DNA of 64,000 bases from Aquilaria yunnanensis (GCA_039654915.1 CM077599.1:15750501-15814500); one strand, 5' to 3'. Shown: positions 10,500 through 23,877, numbered from the stretch's first letter. The notes: generated by a model not told the origin, from the sequence alone. Numbers and translations are program-made.

Positions 10500-11250
10500 T
10501 GAATTGTTTAGGTACTATATTTATGTGTGAAGTTAGTTCAGATAATTAAAATTAGTAAATTATTATTTATACGTAAATTGTTTAGGTACTAAAGTTATGT
10601 ATGAAATTAGTTATTATATTTCAAAATAATTAATAATTTTGATTTTAATAAAGTGTTTAGGTAGTATAATTATCTCTCAAATTAGTTGGAATAATTTAAA
10701 ATATTAAATAAATAGTTTAAAGTACATTGTTTAGGTAGTATATTTTACATTTGAAATTAGTTTTTATGGGTTTGTTTAATTTAGGTAGTACTTTTATGTG
10801 TAAAAGTAGTTAGTATATTTACAAAAAAACTTTAATTACTAAGTAATTAAATATTTAAAAATAGAAAATTCTTTGTTTTCTGTTAATGGTTTACGAAATA
10901 TTTTTAAAAATATTTAAGTACTAAGTATTAGTATATTTCCAAGTAGAAAATAAAATTGTTTTCCGTAAATTGTTTACGTATTTTTTTAAAAAATTGTTTA
11001 GTTAGTATATATATTTATGTCTCAAGTTAGTTAGTATATTTAAAAATAATAATTAATGGTGGGATGTAAATTATTTAGGTAGTACATTTATGTGTCAAAC
11101 GTAGTTTGTATATTTAAGAACAGAAAATAATTAGTTGGATGCTAACTTTTTGTAATTAGTATATTTGTGTGTTAAATTATTTAGCATATTTCAAAAATAC
11201 CAAATGGATTTGGTTTGAAGTCAATTGTTTGGGTAATATATTTTTATGCC
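10500..11250. repeat. Degenerate tandem repeat in the leader intron
   Basis: A unit of roughly 70 bp built on TGTTTAGGTAGTATATTTAT followed by GTGTGAAATTAGTT recurs at least seven times with heavy divergence (for example near 10508, 10580, 10655, 10728, 10783, 11000, 11075). Confidence 0.6.
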
Positions 11251-11379
11251 ATGTACAATGGTTAATTGGAATTTTGAGCACAATGTTTTCATAATTGGCA
11301 TTAATATAAATTTCTATAGTATTTCTAGTAAGTTAATTTTATTTGATTAAGTTTGACCTTGAATAATATTAATAATATT

Positions 11380-11860
11380 AAGTATTGTTATTTCTGATCT
11401 ACCAAATCATTTATGAGTAATATCAATTATAATAATATTAATAGGAATAATAATAATATAATTTCTAGTATTTGGAACAATAAATAACTTTTTATAACAT
11501 TAGTAGTAAAGTAATAGTAGTAATACTATTACTACTATTGGCAATCTGTATGCCAATAATAAATCCAATAAGACAAATTATAATTTTAACTGGCATTAAT
11601 CACAGAGGAAGAATAATAATAATAATAATAATACTAATTTATTATAATAAGAATAAGAAGAAGAATAATAATAAGAATATTAATAATAATATTAATAATA
11701 ATATTTGTATATTGAAATAGTACTAATAGTAATAGTAATAATAATAATAATAAGTATTATTATTATTATTATAATAAGCAATCCATTCAGAGTGATAATA
11801 ATTACAAAAAAAATACTAATAATATATAATTATTGAAACACTAATTTTTATGAGACGAGT
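11380..11860. repeat. (AAT)n-rich tract in the leader intron
   Basis: Interrupted AAT/ATT trinucleotide runs in both orientations, densest at 11600-11780. The 60-codon frame at 11538 is low-complexity and not a gene. Confidence 0.8.
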
Positions 11861-12184
11861 TGTTGTAAAGTAATAGTAATAATAAGAGTACTCGCAAAAA
11901 GTAAATATATGGATAAAATATTTATATGTAAAAGTAAAATCATTAACCCTACACGTTACATAAAATGTATTAAGCAACCCCTAAACCCATCAACGGGGTA
12001 CCATTAACACTTATATGGATATCATATTATGAATTTCTTCCTATTACGTAGTAATAGTAAACCTTAAATAAAATTCCAACTGCCTAGGCACCTTACGTAA
12101 ACCGTAACTTAGTAATTACAGTTTCTGTGTTTTAAATGACATGGTTTAGATTAACTAAAAAAATAAATCTATTGGTAGGACTCC

Positions 12185-15100
12185 ATGGAACGTTGTTGGA
12201 TGTATAGTAGTCGGTATTTACCGGGTCGAGTTGGGTACACAGAGGAGTGGGAGACAGGGATTGAGCAGTTCATAACATTCGCCTGTAGTAACTCAGCTCA
12301 CATGGATGGAAACAAAATACGTTGCCCGTGTAAGAGGTGTAAAAATTTGAGGTTTAAGTATTGTGATGACGTGCGAGTGCATCTATACAGAGTGGGTTTC
12401 ATGCCTCATTACACCAACTGGACAGCTCATGGGGAGGCATTTACAGAGCCTCCGCAGCAGCCGTTTCATAATTCTGATGTGTATGAGCAGTCTGAGTACA
12501 ATTCAAACATAAACCCATATGCTCAAATGGTATTTGATGCAGCGGGTCCAAGTATGCATCAGAATTCCACTGAACAGGATCAACAACCTAATGAAGGGTT
12601 TAGAAAATTTTCTGAGTTACTGGACTCCGCTAGTACACCTCTTTGGGATGGATGTGATAAGCATTCTGAACTTTCTGCTGCAGTTCGGTTGTTAAACCTA
12701 AAAGCAGAATATCATATACCAAGAGGGTGTTATGATGGTATCGCAGCGTTGATGAAAGAGACGCAGCCAAGTGACAGCAAGATGCCATCCAATTGGTATG
12801 AGACGAAGAAATTCGTTTCACAACTAGGTCTTGCCCATTTTAAAATTGATGCTTGTGTAAACGACTGCATGTTGTTTTGGAATACTGATGAAGCTGCTTC
12901 AGAATGCAAGTTTTGTGGTGAATCTCGGTTTAAGCCGAGGACAAATGGGCGAGGTAAGGATAGAGCAAGGAAGACTATGCACTATTTACCACTCACTCCT
13001 CGGCTTCAGCGACTATATGCTTCACTGTCAACTGCAGAGCACATGCGGTGGCATAGTGAGCATCGATCCGACCCAAATGTTTTAAAACATCCTTCAGATG
13101 GGGAAGCATGGAAACATTTTGATTCCACGTACCCGTGGTTTGCAGCGGAAACCCGAAATGTTCGCCTTGGAGTTTGTTCTGATGGGTTCACGCCTTTCGG
13201 GTACTCTGGTAAACAATACTCATGTTGGCCTGTCATTGTTACACCCTATAATTTGCCTCCGTGGATGTGTATGAAGAAGCCATATATGTTTTTAACTGCA
13301 TTGATACCTGTCCCTCGGAGTCCACGTCAGAATATTGATGTCTATTTACAACCACTTATTCATGAATTGAAGCAGCTATGGGAGGATGGGGTCGAAACAT
13401 GGGATGTTTCACAGAAACAAAATTTTCAGCTTCGCGCTTCGGTTTTGTGGACCATAAATGACTTCCCGGCTTATGGGATGTTGTCCGGATGGATGACTCA
13501 TGGAAGGTTATCGTGCCTATTTACATGGATTATAGTAAAGCTTTCCAACTTGAGCATGGAAGGAAAACGTCGTTCTTCGATTGTCATCGACAATTTCTAG
13601 AGTTAGATCACCCATACAGAAGGAACAGAGTCTCCTTTAAGAGAGGAAAAGTTGAGAAATCGTTGCCTCCTGAGTGTTTACCACCAGCAGCAATATTTGA
13701 ACGTATCTCACATTTGCCTTCTGTAGTTCGCAATGGACAGGTTGTAACCATACCAGGTTATGGCAGAACCCATAATTGGACAAAACGAAGTATTTTCTGG
13801 GAGCTACCGTATTGGAAGACTAATTTGATCCGCCATAATTTGGATGTTAGGCATATAGAGAAGAATGTGTTTGACAATATATGGAATACAGTGATGGATG
13901 TGACCAATAAAACTAAGGACAACGTGAAGGCGCGTAAAGACCTTGAGATTATGTGCAGTCGATCAGAGCTACATTTAATTCCTCAGGGTGACGGCCGAGC
14001 AGTTAAACCTAAAGCCACATTTGCACTAAATAGAGAGCAAAGAACTGATGTGCTTAATTGGGTTAAAACACTTAGACTCCCAGACAGGTATGCATCGAAC
14101 CTTGTGAGGTGTGTTGACAGTAATGTAAGTCAACTGACAGGTCTGAAAAGCCATGACTGTCATGTAATGATGCAGAGGCTCCTCCCAATTGCACTTGAAG
14201 CAATGCCTGATAATATATGGAAACCTTTGACCGAGTTAAGCCAATTCTTCCGAGATTTATGCTCCCCAGAGTTAGATGTGAACCACATGGTCGAGTTGGA
14301 AGCAAATATACCTGTCATACTTTGTAAGTTGGAAAGAATTTTCCCACCGGCTTTTTTCGACTCGATGGAACATTTGCCGGTTCACCTACCTTACGAAGCA
14401 AGAGTTGGAGGCCCCGTTCAATATAGGTGGATGTACAAGTTTGAGCGTTGTATGCATGACCTGAAAATGAAGGTTTCAAATAAGGCTCATGTAGAGGGTT
14501 CAATTTGTGAAGCATATCTAATTGAGGAGACCTCTACATTTTGCTCTCACTACTTTGAATCCCATATCCCACATATGGCTACTCGAGTACCTCGTAATAA
14601 TGATGGCGGCGAAGGACCATTTGATGAATCGGTGTGGTCTATATTTAGATACCCGGGTCGACCATATGGGGCATCAAGGTATCACTATCTTGATGACAAT
14701 GAATTGAGGGTCGCAGCTGCATATGTGTTACTGAATTGTAAGAAGGTGAAGCCGTACCTCGAGTAAGTGAAACAATACCCATTGCTAAATATTTACATGT
14801 TTCTCTGAAACAAAACTTTTATTCTTTTCTACTAACCTCATCCAGTTTATGCGCCATCGTCTTCTTATGCGATCTTGTAGTTTGTTCGTTGATGAGGTGC
14901 GTATGCATGCACCCAATATTCAGATGGCAGACCTGGATGTGTACATTGAGAATAACTTTGAGACATGGCTTAGAAACTATGTAAGTTACTTACACTTCAA
15001 ATTACCCATATTTTGATAAATAACCAAAATACATATTTATATTATGACTGTCTGAAACTAGGTGAATGATGTACGAAACACTATCACGGACCGCTTCCTG

Positions 15101-15844
15101 TGGGATGTTGCATGCGGGCCATCTCGTCGTGTTGAGAATTGGCCTGTTTACTTCATAAATGGGTACAAGTTCCACATTAGCGACTGGGGTCGCGACAAAG
15201 CAACATTTAACAGTGGAGTATGTATTAGGACTTCAGGATCAAGTGAGGTTGAATGTGATTTTTATGGGGTGTTAGAAGAAATCATTCAACTGGAATATCC
15301 TGGGTGGCCACATAAAAAAGTGGTATTGTTTAAGTGTTCTTGGTTTGACCCTACTCCAAATCGTGGCATTCGGGTTCACCAACAATATGGGATAGTTGAG
15401 GTTCGTGATGGTCGTCGATATGGGAAGTTTGACCCGTTCATTCTTGCATCCCAAGCTGATCAAGTTTACTACACCCATTATCCCACAAAGTCACGTGACA
15501 AAACGGGTTGGTTGGCGGTGTTGAAAATCAAACCTAGACGCATTGTTCATAATAATGTAGCTGATGTCGAAGATGCATATCAGGAAGAATTGCAGGCCGG
15601 TGTGAATAGGTCTCCCATAATTATGGATGACCCAATCGACAATTTAGCAGAAACAGGTGTATGGGAAGCTGTGGAGGAAGACATGGCATTGAGGGATGAA
15701 ACTTTGGGAGATGACGATTTCTCTGACAATGAGGAGTCCCTTGAAGGAAGTGATGATGAAAATGATTTTGAATCAGGTAGATGCCATCTAAAGGAGATGC
15801 GACATATACACGTCGCCCAGGGAAAGGGCTATTTCAGCAAATGA
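12185..15844 (+). pseudogene. TNP2: CACTA transposase, TNP2/TNPD type, one frameshift
   Basis: Exon 1 runs from 12185 to about 14762. It begins with a transposase-associated domain (DGNKIRCPCKRCKN, then VHLYRVGFMPHY), followed by the TNP2 domain (LNLKAEYHIPRGCYD; CKFCGESRFKPR; HYLPLTPRLQRLY; WPVIVTPYNLPPWMCMK; TINDFPAYGMLSGW). Near 13516 one C is missing: the frame from 12185 derails and the homologous protein resumes in the next frame (MDYSKAFQLEHGRKTSFF). The DUF4218-like region (CSHYFESHIPH...YVLLNCKKVKPYL) ends exon 1. Exon 2 is 14881-14980, after a GTAAGT donor. Exon 3 is 15062-15844 and carries the DUF4216-like region (FYGVLEEIIQLEYPG; VVLFKCSWFDP; KFDPFILASQADQVYY). The total, about 1150 codons, is normal for the family. 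Apart from the frameshift I see no stop, so the break could be recent or a sequencing error. Confidence 0.9.
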
Positions 15845-17432
15845 AAGAAGTTTTAGCCTCACCAATAGCTAGACATGAGCGGGGAGGCCAATCGCAGGAC
15901 CATCATTCGGATGCACAGCCATCAACAGAAGAAACACCTGTTCATCATCCTCACCCTCCCACAGGTGGTATTCGGATTGGTTCTACACGTGGTAGTGGTA
16001 GTCGGTCTACCCCGACCCCTGTAGTGTCACCGGATGGTGGGAGTTTCTATTGTCAGTCCGCGGTATCCCAAGGCCCGCTGCAGGCTCGTTTACGGATAGT
16101 ACCTCACGGGAACACGTAAGTAATGCACCTGGTTGTACCAAAATAGTTTATTTAACATGTAGTATCTGAAGTCGCAGTAAGACTAATTTCATGAATTCAA
16201 ATGAAACATTCACTTCATGTAGCTTCCTTCCATCCCGAGCAACAAGGTTGGTCACTAGATGCTTCACCACACACTTCAGGGGACATCATGACTGGACGAG
16301 CGCGAGTCCAGCAGATATTCAGGCGTGGTGGCGCGTATTTGAGGTTAGATACTTGTTATAACTATTTCGCCTTTATCATTTATGTTGGAATCTATAGATC
16401 CGCTATATAGTTTTGAATCATAATAACGTGCAGGGATTATGTGAGTGGGATCCAGCCTACCATAATGAGGTATACCGCGTCTGGCATATGTTGGCGGCTA
16501 GTCATTATCAACATACGCTGGGGGACATCCGCCGAGAAAAGAATCCGGAGAAACGGCGAGCAAGGGCATCTTTTATGACCGACGCGCAGTATGCAGAAAT
16601 GGAAGCATGGTGGGGTACCGTGGAGTTTAACGAGCGATCGGCAAGGGGGAAGACGATGCGAGCTTCATCATCGCAGTCATCTAACTCCACATGTGCATGC
16701 AGTGCTACATATGCAGGAGGGTCGGTTTCCATTACTGAACACCGAGAACGAATGGTAAAATAATCATAATCTTTTACACATAATTCAAGTAACTTTATTT
16801 ACTACGACAAATCAATTAATGTGACTACGTTTCAAATGTAGCGTGAGAAAGATCCGGAGAAGAGGGACCCAGGATTGTTCAAGGTGATGCAGCAAACGCA
16901 TAAGAAAAAGAGCGGGGATTACGTTAACAGGCGGACTGAAGAAGTTGCAGTAAGTAATTGTTACATAATGCTTAAGTATAATTTCTGATCTTGTTACTAA
17001 GTTAATTTTTTGTACTCTTATATGCAGGCAATAGTAGCTGCTGAGATCGAGGAAGCAACGCAGCAAACGGATGATTCAGGTGCCGTACCTGACATAGATG
17101 AGGTTGCGATCATAACTGCCGCTGCTGGGGGCAGGAAGAAAGGGCGTGTCTTTGGCCTTGGATCAGAACAACATGTCGTGCCTGGACGACGACGACCAGG
17201 GCTTACTCATGCAGCACATGTTGATGTGATGCAGACTCCGGAGTTCGCTGAACAAGTACAGCGAGTCGTAGCGGAGCAAACTGCACAGCAAGTATCACAT
17301 TATGATCGGAAGCTAGAACGTCTGAAGAGGAGACAACGACGTCAGCTGGAGTACATATGCGCATCAATTGGCATTCCCCCGCCCGCACCACCTGCAGATG
17401 ATGATGATGACTCGGGATCGGATTACGCATAG
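15781..17432 (+). CDS. TNP1: CACTA second protein, TNP1/Transposase_24 (Ptta/En/Spm) type
   Basis: The ATG at 15781 overlaps the end of TNP2 in another frame. Five exons fit with GT-AG junctions and consistent phase: 15781-16115, 16223-16343, 16434-16754, 16842-16949 and 17028-17432, giving about 429 residues. Exons 2-3 hold a DNA-binding-like region (DIQAWWRVFE, then CEWDPAYHNEVYRVW). Exon 3 has the family hallmark RRARASFMTDAQYAEMEAWW and SARGKTMRASSSQ...GGSVSITEHRERM. Exon 4 has THKKKSGDYVNRRTEEV. Exon 5 is a coiled, basic region (YDRKLERLKRRQRRQLEYI) with an acidic tail DDDDDSGSDYA. In this family the protein binds the subterminal repeats and helps TNP2. No inactivating change is seen. 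Confidence 0.82.
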
Positions 17433-17772
17433 ATCAGGTATATCATGCTGCTATATGTATTTATTAACAAACTTGCACTCCGTTGGATTATGAAAGCATG
17501 TAATTTAAACTATACTGAAGCTCATGTGGATTTAGTAGTGCATTTCCAACTTGACTTAGTAATTTTTATTCAGTATGTTTGTTTTAACAAACATTCACTT
17601 AGTAATTTTAATTTATTAAAATTTGTGAGTTTTAAAAATTGACTACAAACGATATCATTATCGGCGGTATACGAGGTTGACGTTTAAACAAAACATTCGA
17701 TTGGAAATGGACAGTATAAAGATAAATAATATAAATGAAAAAATAATTCGAAGCTAAAAATGAAATCTGGAA

Positions 17773-18152
17773 AATTTTCCAACTGTTGAGGCAGTTGGAA
17801 ACAATGTGTAATTTTCCAACTGCTTCAAAAATTTCCAACTGTCACATTTCCAACTGTCTAGTGTATTTTCCAACTGCTTAAGAAGTTGGAAAATTTTCCA
17901 ACTGCCTTCATTTCCAACTGCCTTGGCAGTTGGAAAACAAAAAAAATTAAAAAAATAATAAAGCCGTTGGAAAATTCTCCAACTGCTGACTTTCCAACGG
18001 CTGACAGTTGGAAGTTCCAACTGCTCAATTCTGGGCAGTTGGAAAATTAACTTCCAACGAATGATTTCCCAACGGACTAATTTCCAACTGCCTGCCGTTG
18101 GAAACAGCCCATTTCCAACGGCTGGCAGTTGGAAATGGCAGTTGGAAAATCT
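17773..18152. repeat. Right subterminal array of the CACTA element
   Basis: About 20 densely packed CCAACTGC or CCAACGG words in both orientations within 380 bp, several paired as hairpins (for example TTTCCAACTGTTGAGGCAG with TTGGAAA). Here CCAACTGC predominates, unlike the left end, where CCAACGGC does, and the spacing is much tighter. The 164-codon minus frame over it is a repeat artefact. Confidence 0.9.
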
Positions 18153-18171
18153 ATTTTTTTTAATAGTGTAA

Positions 18172-18608
18172 AACTGTAGTTGGCCATCAAACTCCAAGCA
18201 TGTAGAGCGGTGGCTATTGGTAGGTGGATTAGCAATTTGAATGAGCAAGAGAAGGAAAAGCTAACACATATGAACTATGAAGTAGGAACTGCTCTGTAAA
18301 CTGTAAACGGAAATTAATTAAGAAAATTTCATTGCATGATGTATTTTTCATATTTTTCAAGTTATTGTTTATATCATTACTTTTGTAAAATATCCAAGGC
18401 CCTATCAATAATTGTAAGCCTTTATTATGAGAATAAAATATAATTAAAATCCAAAGAAGAATTAATGATTTGATATTGTCGCCTATCTGTTAAGGAACTT
18501 AAAAAAAAAATCCTTGATGGACTTTAAAGACCGTTATTGGTTGTAGTATTCTCGGGCTTATTTGTCTAAAATAAAATTATTTTGGGAAGCAACTGTCCAT
18601 TTTAGTAA
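18172..18608. other. Intergenic, no gene seen
   Basis: AT-rich DNA just outside the CACTA element. No gene. Confidence 0.6.
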
Positions 18609-18950
18609 GGGTTAATTATAGTTTGCCCCCAAAGTTTAAGGAATATTAAAGTTTGGCACTTCTATTTTCAGAAATGTATGATTTGCCCCTAACCTGAACT
18701 TTACCTTGTTAAAAAAACTATTTTAGATTTACAGAAAGAAAAAATTAATAATTTAAAATATCTATTACATCTAAAAAAATATACATACTGAAATTACTGA
18801 AAGATAACTATTATATAATCTAAATTAAGCTTTTAAAAGTTACTGATAGACAATATAAAAAAGATAAAGGGCAAATTATATATTTTTAAAACATGAAGAG
18901 ATAAAGTATAATATCACTTAAACCTTAAGAAAAGTTGTACTTATTTCCAG
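18609..18950. mobile_element. Probable MULE-like miniature element
   Basis: Left-end sequence GGTTAATTATAGTTTGCCCC and AAAGTTTAAGGAATATTAAA is matched in inverted orientation at the right side (AAGGTTTAAGTGATATTATA). I could not find a clean target duplication, so boundaries are approximate. It is non-coding. Confidence 0.45.
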
Positions 18951-20531
18951 AACAGTTAAAATATTTATCTATTATATGTGCATAAAATGTGATATAATTA
19001 AGGAGTATAAATGTTATTTCAACAAATGCTGAGGAAGTCACATGTGACCTTTTGTTACTCAAACAAGTATTATTTTTTTTCCAAATTTTTTTATATGTCA
19101 GGTTTAGCCCAAAGTAACTTTAGTCAAAAAAATTTCCCCAATTAATTATTTAAGTCATATTTAGTAACAATCCAATTTTGAAGATTGAAAAATATATATT
19201 TTCTTTAATCGCACCATTAATTAAGATAAAATTTCTATCTTCCACATATTTTGATTGGATACATCCTTAAAAATTTTAAGCTATTCTTTATTTGCATAAG
19301 TCAACGCCGAATTTGAACTATATAGGCATTTTACATATGTCAGATGAAGAATGAAATAGTGATACATATGTAGTTAATCATAAAAAAGTATACTAACTAA
19401 AATTTTGGGCAAGTGATTTTCATTAATTTAGAATTTGTCAAAAACTTTTATTATTTAATTTAAATTCAAATAAGTATGGATGAAAGTGAATCTCTACAAT
19501 ATAGATTTTCTACTCTCATTTTCTCCATTAGTACCTTTTTGTTTGTGTGTTAAACATTTCAAGTCATTTTTATAACACATGTGATATTATTTCATACTCT
19601 ATCATTTCATTTGCTTTAAAGGCTAAACTAAATTGCAGTGTTTATCCATTTTCTTATTTTGTGGTAGGTAGGTTAAAAGGATAAATATCTTTCCCTACTT
19701 ACTATCATGTGGGGATGATCCTCATAAAAATTCCCTAATATTGTACAAATAGTAGAAAACATTTGTATGATTACAGTGGCTATATGGACAAGCCAAGTTC
19801 AATTTCAATCTACATATGGTGCTATTATTCTAATAAACTTAAAGTTACCTTACAAGATGATTTATGTAATTTGTATTTTCATCAATTTGGCCAAGTTATT
19901 TATGTTTGTGTCAACACAAGTCACCAAGTTATTATGTTTGTGTTAACACAAGTTAGGTTATTTCCTTATTCAAATAGAATTTTATACTAGTTAATCAAGT
20001 TTTATCTAAATTTAGGTTCACTTATAGGTTTATTATAATAAAAATACTTCAATGAATTTGATAGCATAATGTTGCATATTTTTAGGATATATAATATGAG
20101 TATAAGTCTGTATCAATTGTTCTTTTTTATCTAGATTATTGCATATCACTATTAGTGATTGAAAAACAAAAACCCATTGAAATTTTTTTAATAGATTTAT
20201 ATCAATCCTAATAATTTATATTGTTTAGGTGGGTTAATGGGATTAGAGCCTTCTCATTCCCACTATCTTAGTACACACATTTTTTGAGTTTCTTTTCCAC
20301 TCTTAAAAATGTTGAGCTCAAAATATAATATTTTTATAGTTCAAGTTATGCTTTAGCAATTTTTTTTAAAAAAAAAATATTGTAACTTCTTTTTTCATGT
20401 TCCAAACTTTTTAAATCTTATGGCAATGCTTGGTATTTAAACTAGTTAGGTGATTAATTTTCTAGAACTCAAATACTAATTGTATTTTTATCATTTTAAA
20501 AAATATTTTTGCAGAATAATCTAGCAATAAT
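18951..20531. other. Intergenic with one short tandem duplication
   Basis: AT-rich, no supported gene. A unit of about 36 bp around CAAGTTATTTATGTTTGTGT with CAACACAAGT is present twice at 19893-19955. Confidence 0.6.
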
Positions 20532-20873
20532 TAGGGGTAAAAAATTAATAAACAACTTAAGTTTGGCTTGATTTAGAGTTCATTTGTAGCTCGTTCAAAT
20601 TGTTATCAGGTCAAACATGAATAAAATTTTTAAACTTGATATGAAATTCAAATAAAACTCGATTTACTTATTACTTAACTCGGCTCGATTTTAGTTTTTT
20701 TTTAATTTAAGCAAATAGCTTGAGTTCGACACAAGCTTGATTAATTAAAAGCTTTTTGTCCCATTCATATTCTTTTCAATCCAAGCAGTAACAAAATATA
20801 AGATTTGATAGATATTTCAAGTTAAACACAATAAGCCTACTACTAAACTCGGTTTGGCTTATTTTCATCCCAA
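20532..20873. mobile_element. hAT-type miniature element, second copy in opposite orientation
   Basis: Shares with 3860-4204, in reverse complement, the blocks CAAATAGCTTGAG, CTCGATT and the terminus TTGGGATGAAAAT / TAGGGGTAAAAAA. The length is nearly the same (about 342 versus 345 bp). The 8-bp flanks GCAATAAT and GTTGTAAT match at only 5 positions, so this is an older copy. Confidence 0.6.
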
Positions 20874-21007
20874 GTTGTAATTTTTTCTCATTGCTTGGTT
20901 ATTGGTAATGATTAATTGTAACCTTAATTTGTTCTTTTTTTATCTTCTGTATTCTATTTTTTCATGTCAATCTTTCTTCACTGCCCAATCCTTTGCATTT
21001 TTACTAG

Positions 21008-21363
21008 GTAAATTACACTATTGGTCCCAAACTTATAACTATCATTACAAATCAAACCCTTATAAAGCGTAGCATATTGACCCTTAACCCTACAGGAAAA
21101 CTGAGCTAGCACAGAGACATGATTTGCATAGAGGTAAAAAACTAATAATTTAAATGAATCATTAACTGAAAAAATTATGGCATAGTTTAAGTTTACTGAA
21201 ACCCAATTGTTGAACAATTTAAACAAAATTTTAAATTTTAATATTTTATAGTTACACCAAAATTTGTGAATTTTACACTACTGAGGACTAATATGTACAG
21301 ACTTTAAAATCTTAGAACCGATGTGCAATGAAGAGGAGGTTGGGAACCAATTTGTAACTTTAA
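21008..21363. mobile_element. Possible MULE-like miniature element
   Basis: TAAATTACACTATTGGTCCC at the left is matched in inverted orientation by the right end (TTAAAGTTACAAATTGGTTC). An inner inverted match (ATTAGTCCTCAGTAGTGTAA) is also present. No convincing target duplication. Confidence 0.4.
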
Positions 21364-23877
21364 TTAAAGGTTTATCAATGGTGCATTTTATGCGTATTTT
21401 ATTGGACAAATTGCGCAAAATCAATTTTGTAATTTGCAGTATTTCTTTGTATTTTATTTCAAAAAGCTTATAGTAGTAGTACACTATTTGACGCGAAAGT
21501 ATTCGCACAACATTTTCTCATTCATTATTTTTTTTTTTTGAGAAATTCGTCTCCTATTTTGCAGTGAAAATATCTCAAACTAAACAAAAGTAATGTTATT
21601 GTAAAAAAGTTTATGCAAATCTTTTTCCCCGTAAATAGGACAGTAGCCTTGAATGAATAGAATATGGACAAAAAATGTAAAAGATAAAAGTAGGCATTTC
21701 TTTACTAGCTAAGACAAACATGCACCATAAGCAAAATAATAATTTAAAAATAGGTACTTCTTAAAAAAAAAAAAAAAAACCAAACAAGTGAATGATACAT
21801 CGACTATTCGTATCTCTCATTAGTATGGACTTTCTTTGGAAACATTCAGGTTTGGTGTTAAAGGAAGTAAAAACTATCTAATGATAACTTTTAATATTAG
21901 AGGCATGAAAAAAATTATCAAAGTTGTTAAAAATATATTTCAATCTTTAACAATAAGTTTAAATGCTATTTTCAAATGAAGTCATAATAATTAGTTAATT
22001 ACCCCCGTCATGTCGAATTGAGTTTGAGTACTTATATTTTCATCATTAGTTACAGAATTAGTTGTAGTTAGACTTTGAGATGTCAATAGAGAATCGGCTT
22101 TTACTAGAATCTTTTCTTAAATTAAATGGATTCAACTATAATATGTTTTTTTAACAAAAAAAAACTCTAATGTGGTTAGAATATTAGTTTATGATCTATC
22201 CTTCTTGAATATAAATGAGATTTTTAATTTTAAGTTTTCTCTTTTCTTTTGAAGCACAACTTTCGTATTTTAGTGGAATAATTTATTTTGCAGATTTAAA
22301 AACATGTTCATAATTTTTGTAGAACTAATTGCTAATATAATTTCAAAAGTAATACTTGTTGATTTTAGACTTTTTTACATAGATGAGTTTTCACATCAAT
22401 TTTCATATTTTTTAATGTATGAAATTTCGTGCATTAAAAGGGTGGATGGGCCACTAGAACATGAGAATTTCTTTATCCTATTGCGTCTAGAATGGCCTAA
22501 ACACCCCGGGGGCTCTTAACATGACCAGCTTGTGCGAGTTAGTGCCTTAACTCAAACTCGATCTACTTTAGTTTTTTAATTTTACACCTTATTACAAGTT
22601 AGTCCAGTCATCTCATGTAGACACGGTGACCTTTTTTTGTATGCTTAGCAAGGGGGCTGAAATATAAACAATCATGGATTAGCAAAGCATTGCACCATTT
22701 GCAAAACTAAAAGAAATTGAGAGGAATTTTTGTTTCTTAATAACTTTACGAATTCATAGCAGCTCATCCTAGGGAATCATGGAAAAGAAAATCTTAGTTT
22801 TTGTCTTCCCCCTCTGCTTTCTTTATGATAAGGAGAACGAATTCTCTTACACAATGGTTGTCGCATCTAATCGTTGAACTCATATTAGAACCCATCACAA
22901 TGATCAGCTAGGTGAGCTTTTCACTCACATGCGTTATCTTTCCCCAATTCATACCTAGGTCTTAAAAAAGGTCTAGCTTTTAAGAAGATTTTTTGTTGGG
23001 ATCTTGTTTTTGTTCCTACTTTGAAATTAATAGTTATTTTTCATATATTTCTTCTCTATTAAGCAATGAGTTGGAGCTGTTCTTCTCTTATTTCTCTTCA
23101 GATTCTTTAGCTGCAGATCTACCCAACTGGCGTGCCACCCCACCCATCATCATCAATTTGGTCAAAAGTAAAACACCATTTATTTTGGTTTTTTGTGAAG
23201 AGAAAGAAAATTTCACTCAATTCGTTTTAACTTAAATCAAATAACTCTAAAATGACTTATTTTTATTTATATATATTTTTCATCCATTAATTAAAAGTCA
23301 ATATTATGTAGCTGCAATAATCTATTAAAAATATAAATTTTTTAAAATTACTAAATTTTTATAATTTTTTTCTAGTTTAAGGCATTAAAAAGGAAAAAAT
23401 CATAAAAATTTAACAACATCATGAAAATTTACTTTCAAATGAATTATTATATCTACATATTATTGCCTTTTAAATGAAATTGCTTTTAGAAAAAAAAATG
23501 TAAAAGTAAAAATAAGTCAATTAACTTAAGTTACAACGAATTGACTTATATCTTAGTGGATCTTCACCCTGACATATGTTTTCATCTTCATGTTCATTAT
23601 TTATGTCTTCTTTGTGGAAGTTCCTTGTAAGTTTATTCTCTATGATTTATATGAATTTAATTTTATCAAATATATTTCCTTTTTTTATAAATGCAAAGTA
23701 ATTCAAAAAATTGTTACTAGTAGATAAAAAATTCAATTTCGGTTAAAATTTTTATTTGAAAATTTATTGCATAAATGTGTGTGAAAAAAATATTTCCATT
23801 TAACCAAAAAGGGGTAAAGAAGAGGTCTATAGACTATTATTTTTTGTGTCACCCGCTCTAAGCTTTAACTCTAAACT
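21364..23877. other. Intergenic, no gene seen
   Basis: AT-rich DNA with several A and T homopolymers. Open frames of 70-80 codons here are isolated, lack homology I recognise and have unremarkable composition. Confidence 0.6.

Larger units (their letters stand above)
9914..12184 (+). promoter_or_regulatory. Leader of the TNP2 transcript with two probable introns
   Basis: A GC-richer block at 9930-10096 follows the hairpins and probably holds the transcript start. A donor (CAG|GTTAGT) lies at 10096/10097 and an acceptor (TTGCAG) ends at 10213. A short exon 10214-10254 ends in GAG|GTAAGT. A long AT-rich intron would then run to the acceptor TTGGTAG at about 12178, six bases before the TNP2 ATG. 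The splice sites are read by eye and the start site is inferred. Confidence 0.5.
8733..18168 (+). mobile_element. CACTA (En/Spm) DNA transposon, 9.4 kb
   Basis: The left terminus CACTACTAAAAA and the reverse complement of the right terminus CACTATTAAAAA form the terminal inverted repeats. The 3-bp flanks are TAG (8730-8732) and TAA (18169-18171), a near but not perfect target duplication. Long subterminal arrays of CCAACGGC/CCAACTGC hairpins lie inside both ends. Between them, in one orientation, are a TNP2-type transposase gene and a TNP1/Transposase_24-type gene, the standard two-gene plan of plant CACTA elements. The only clear inactivating change seen is a single frameshift in TNP2. Confidence 0.93.
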
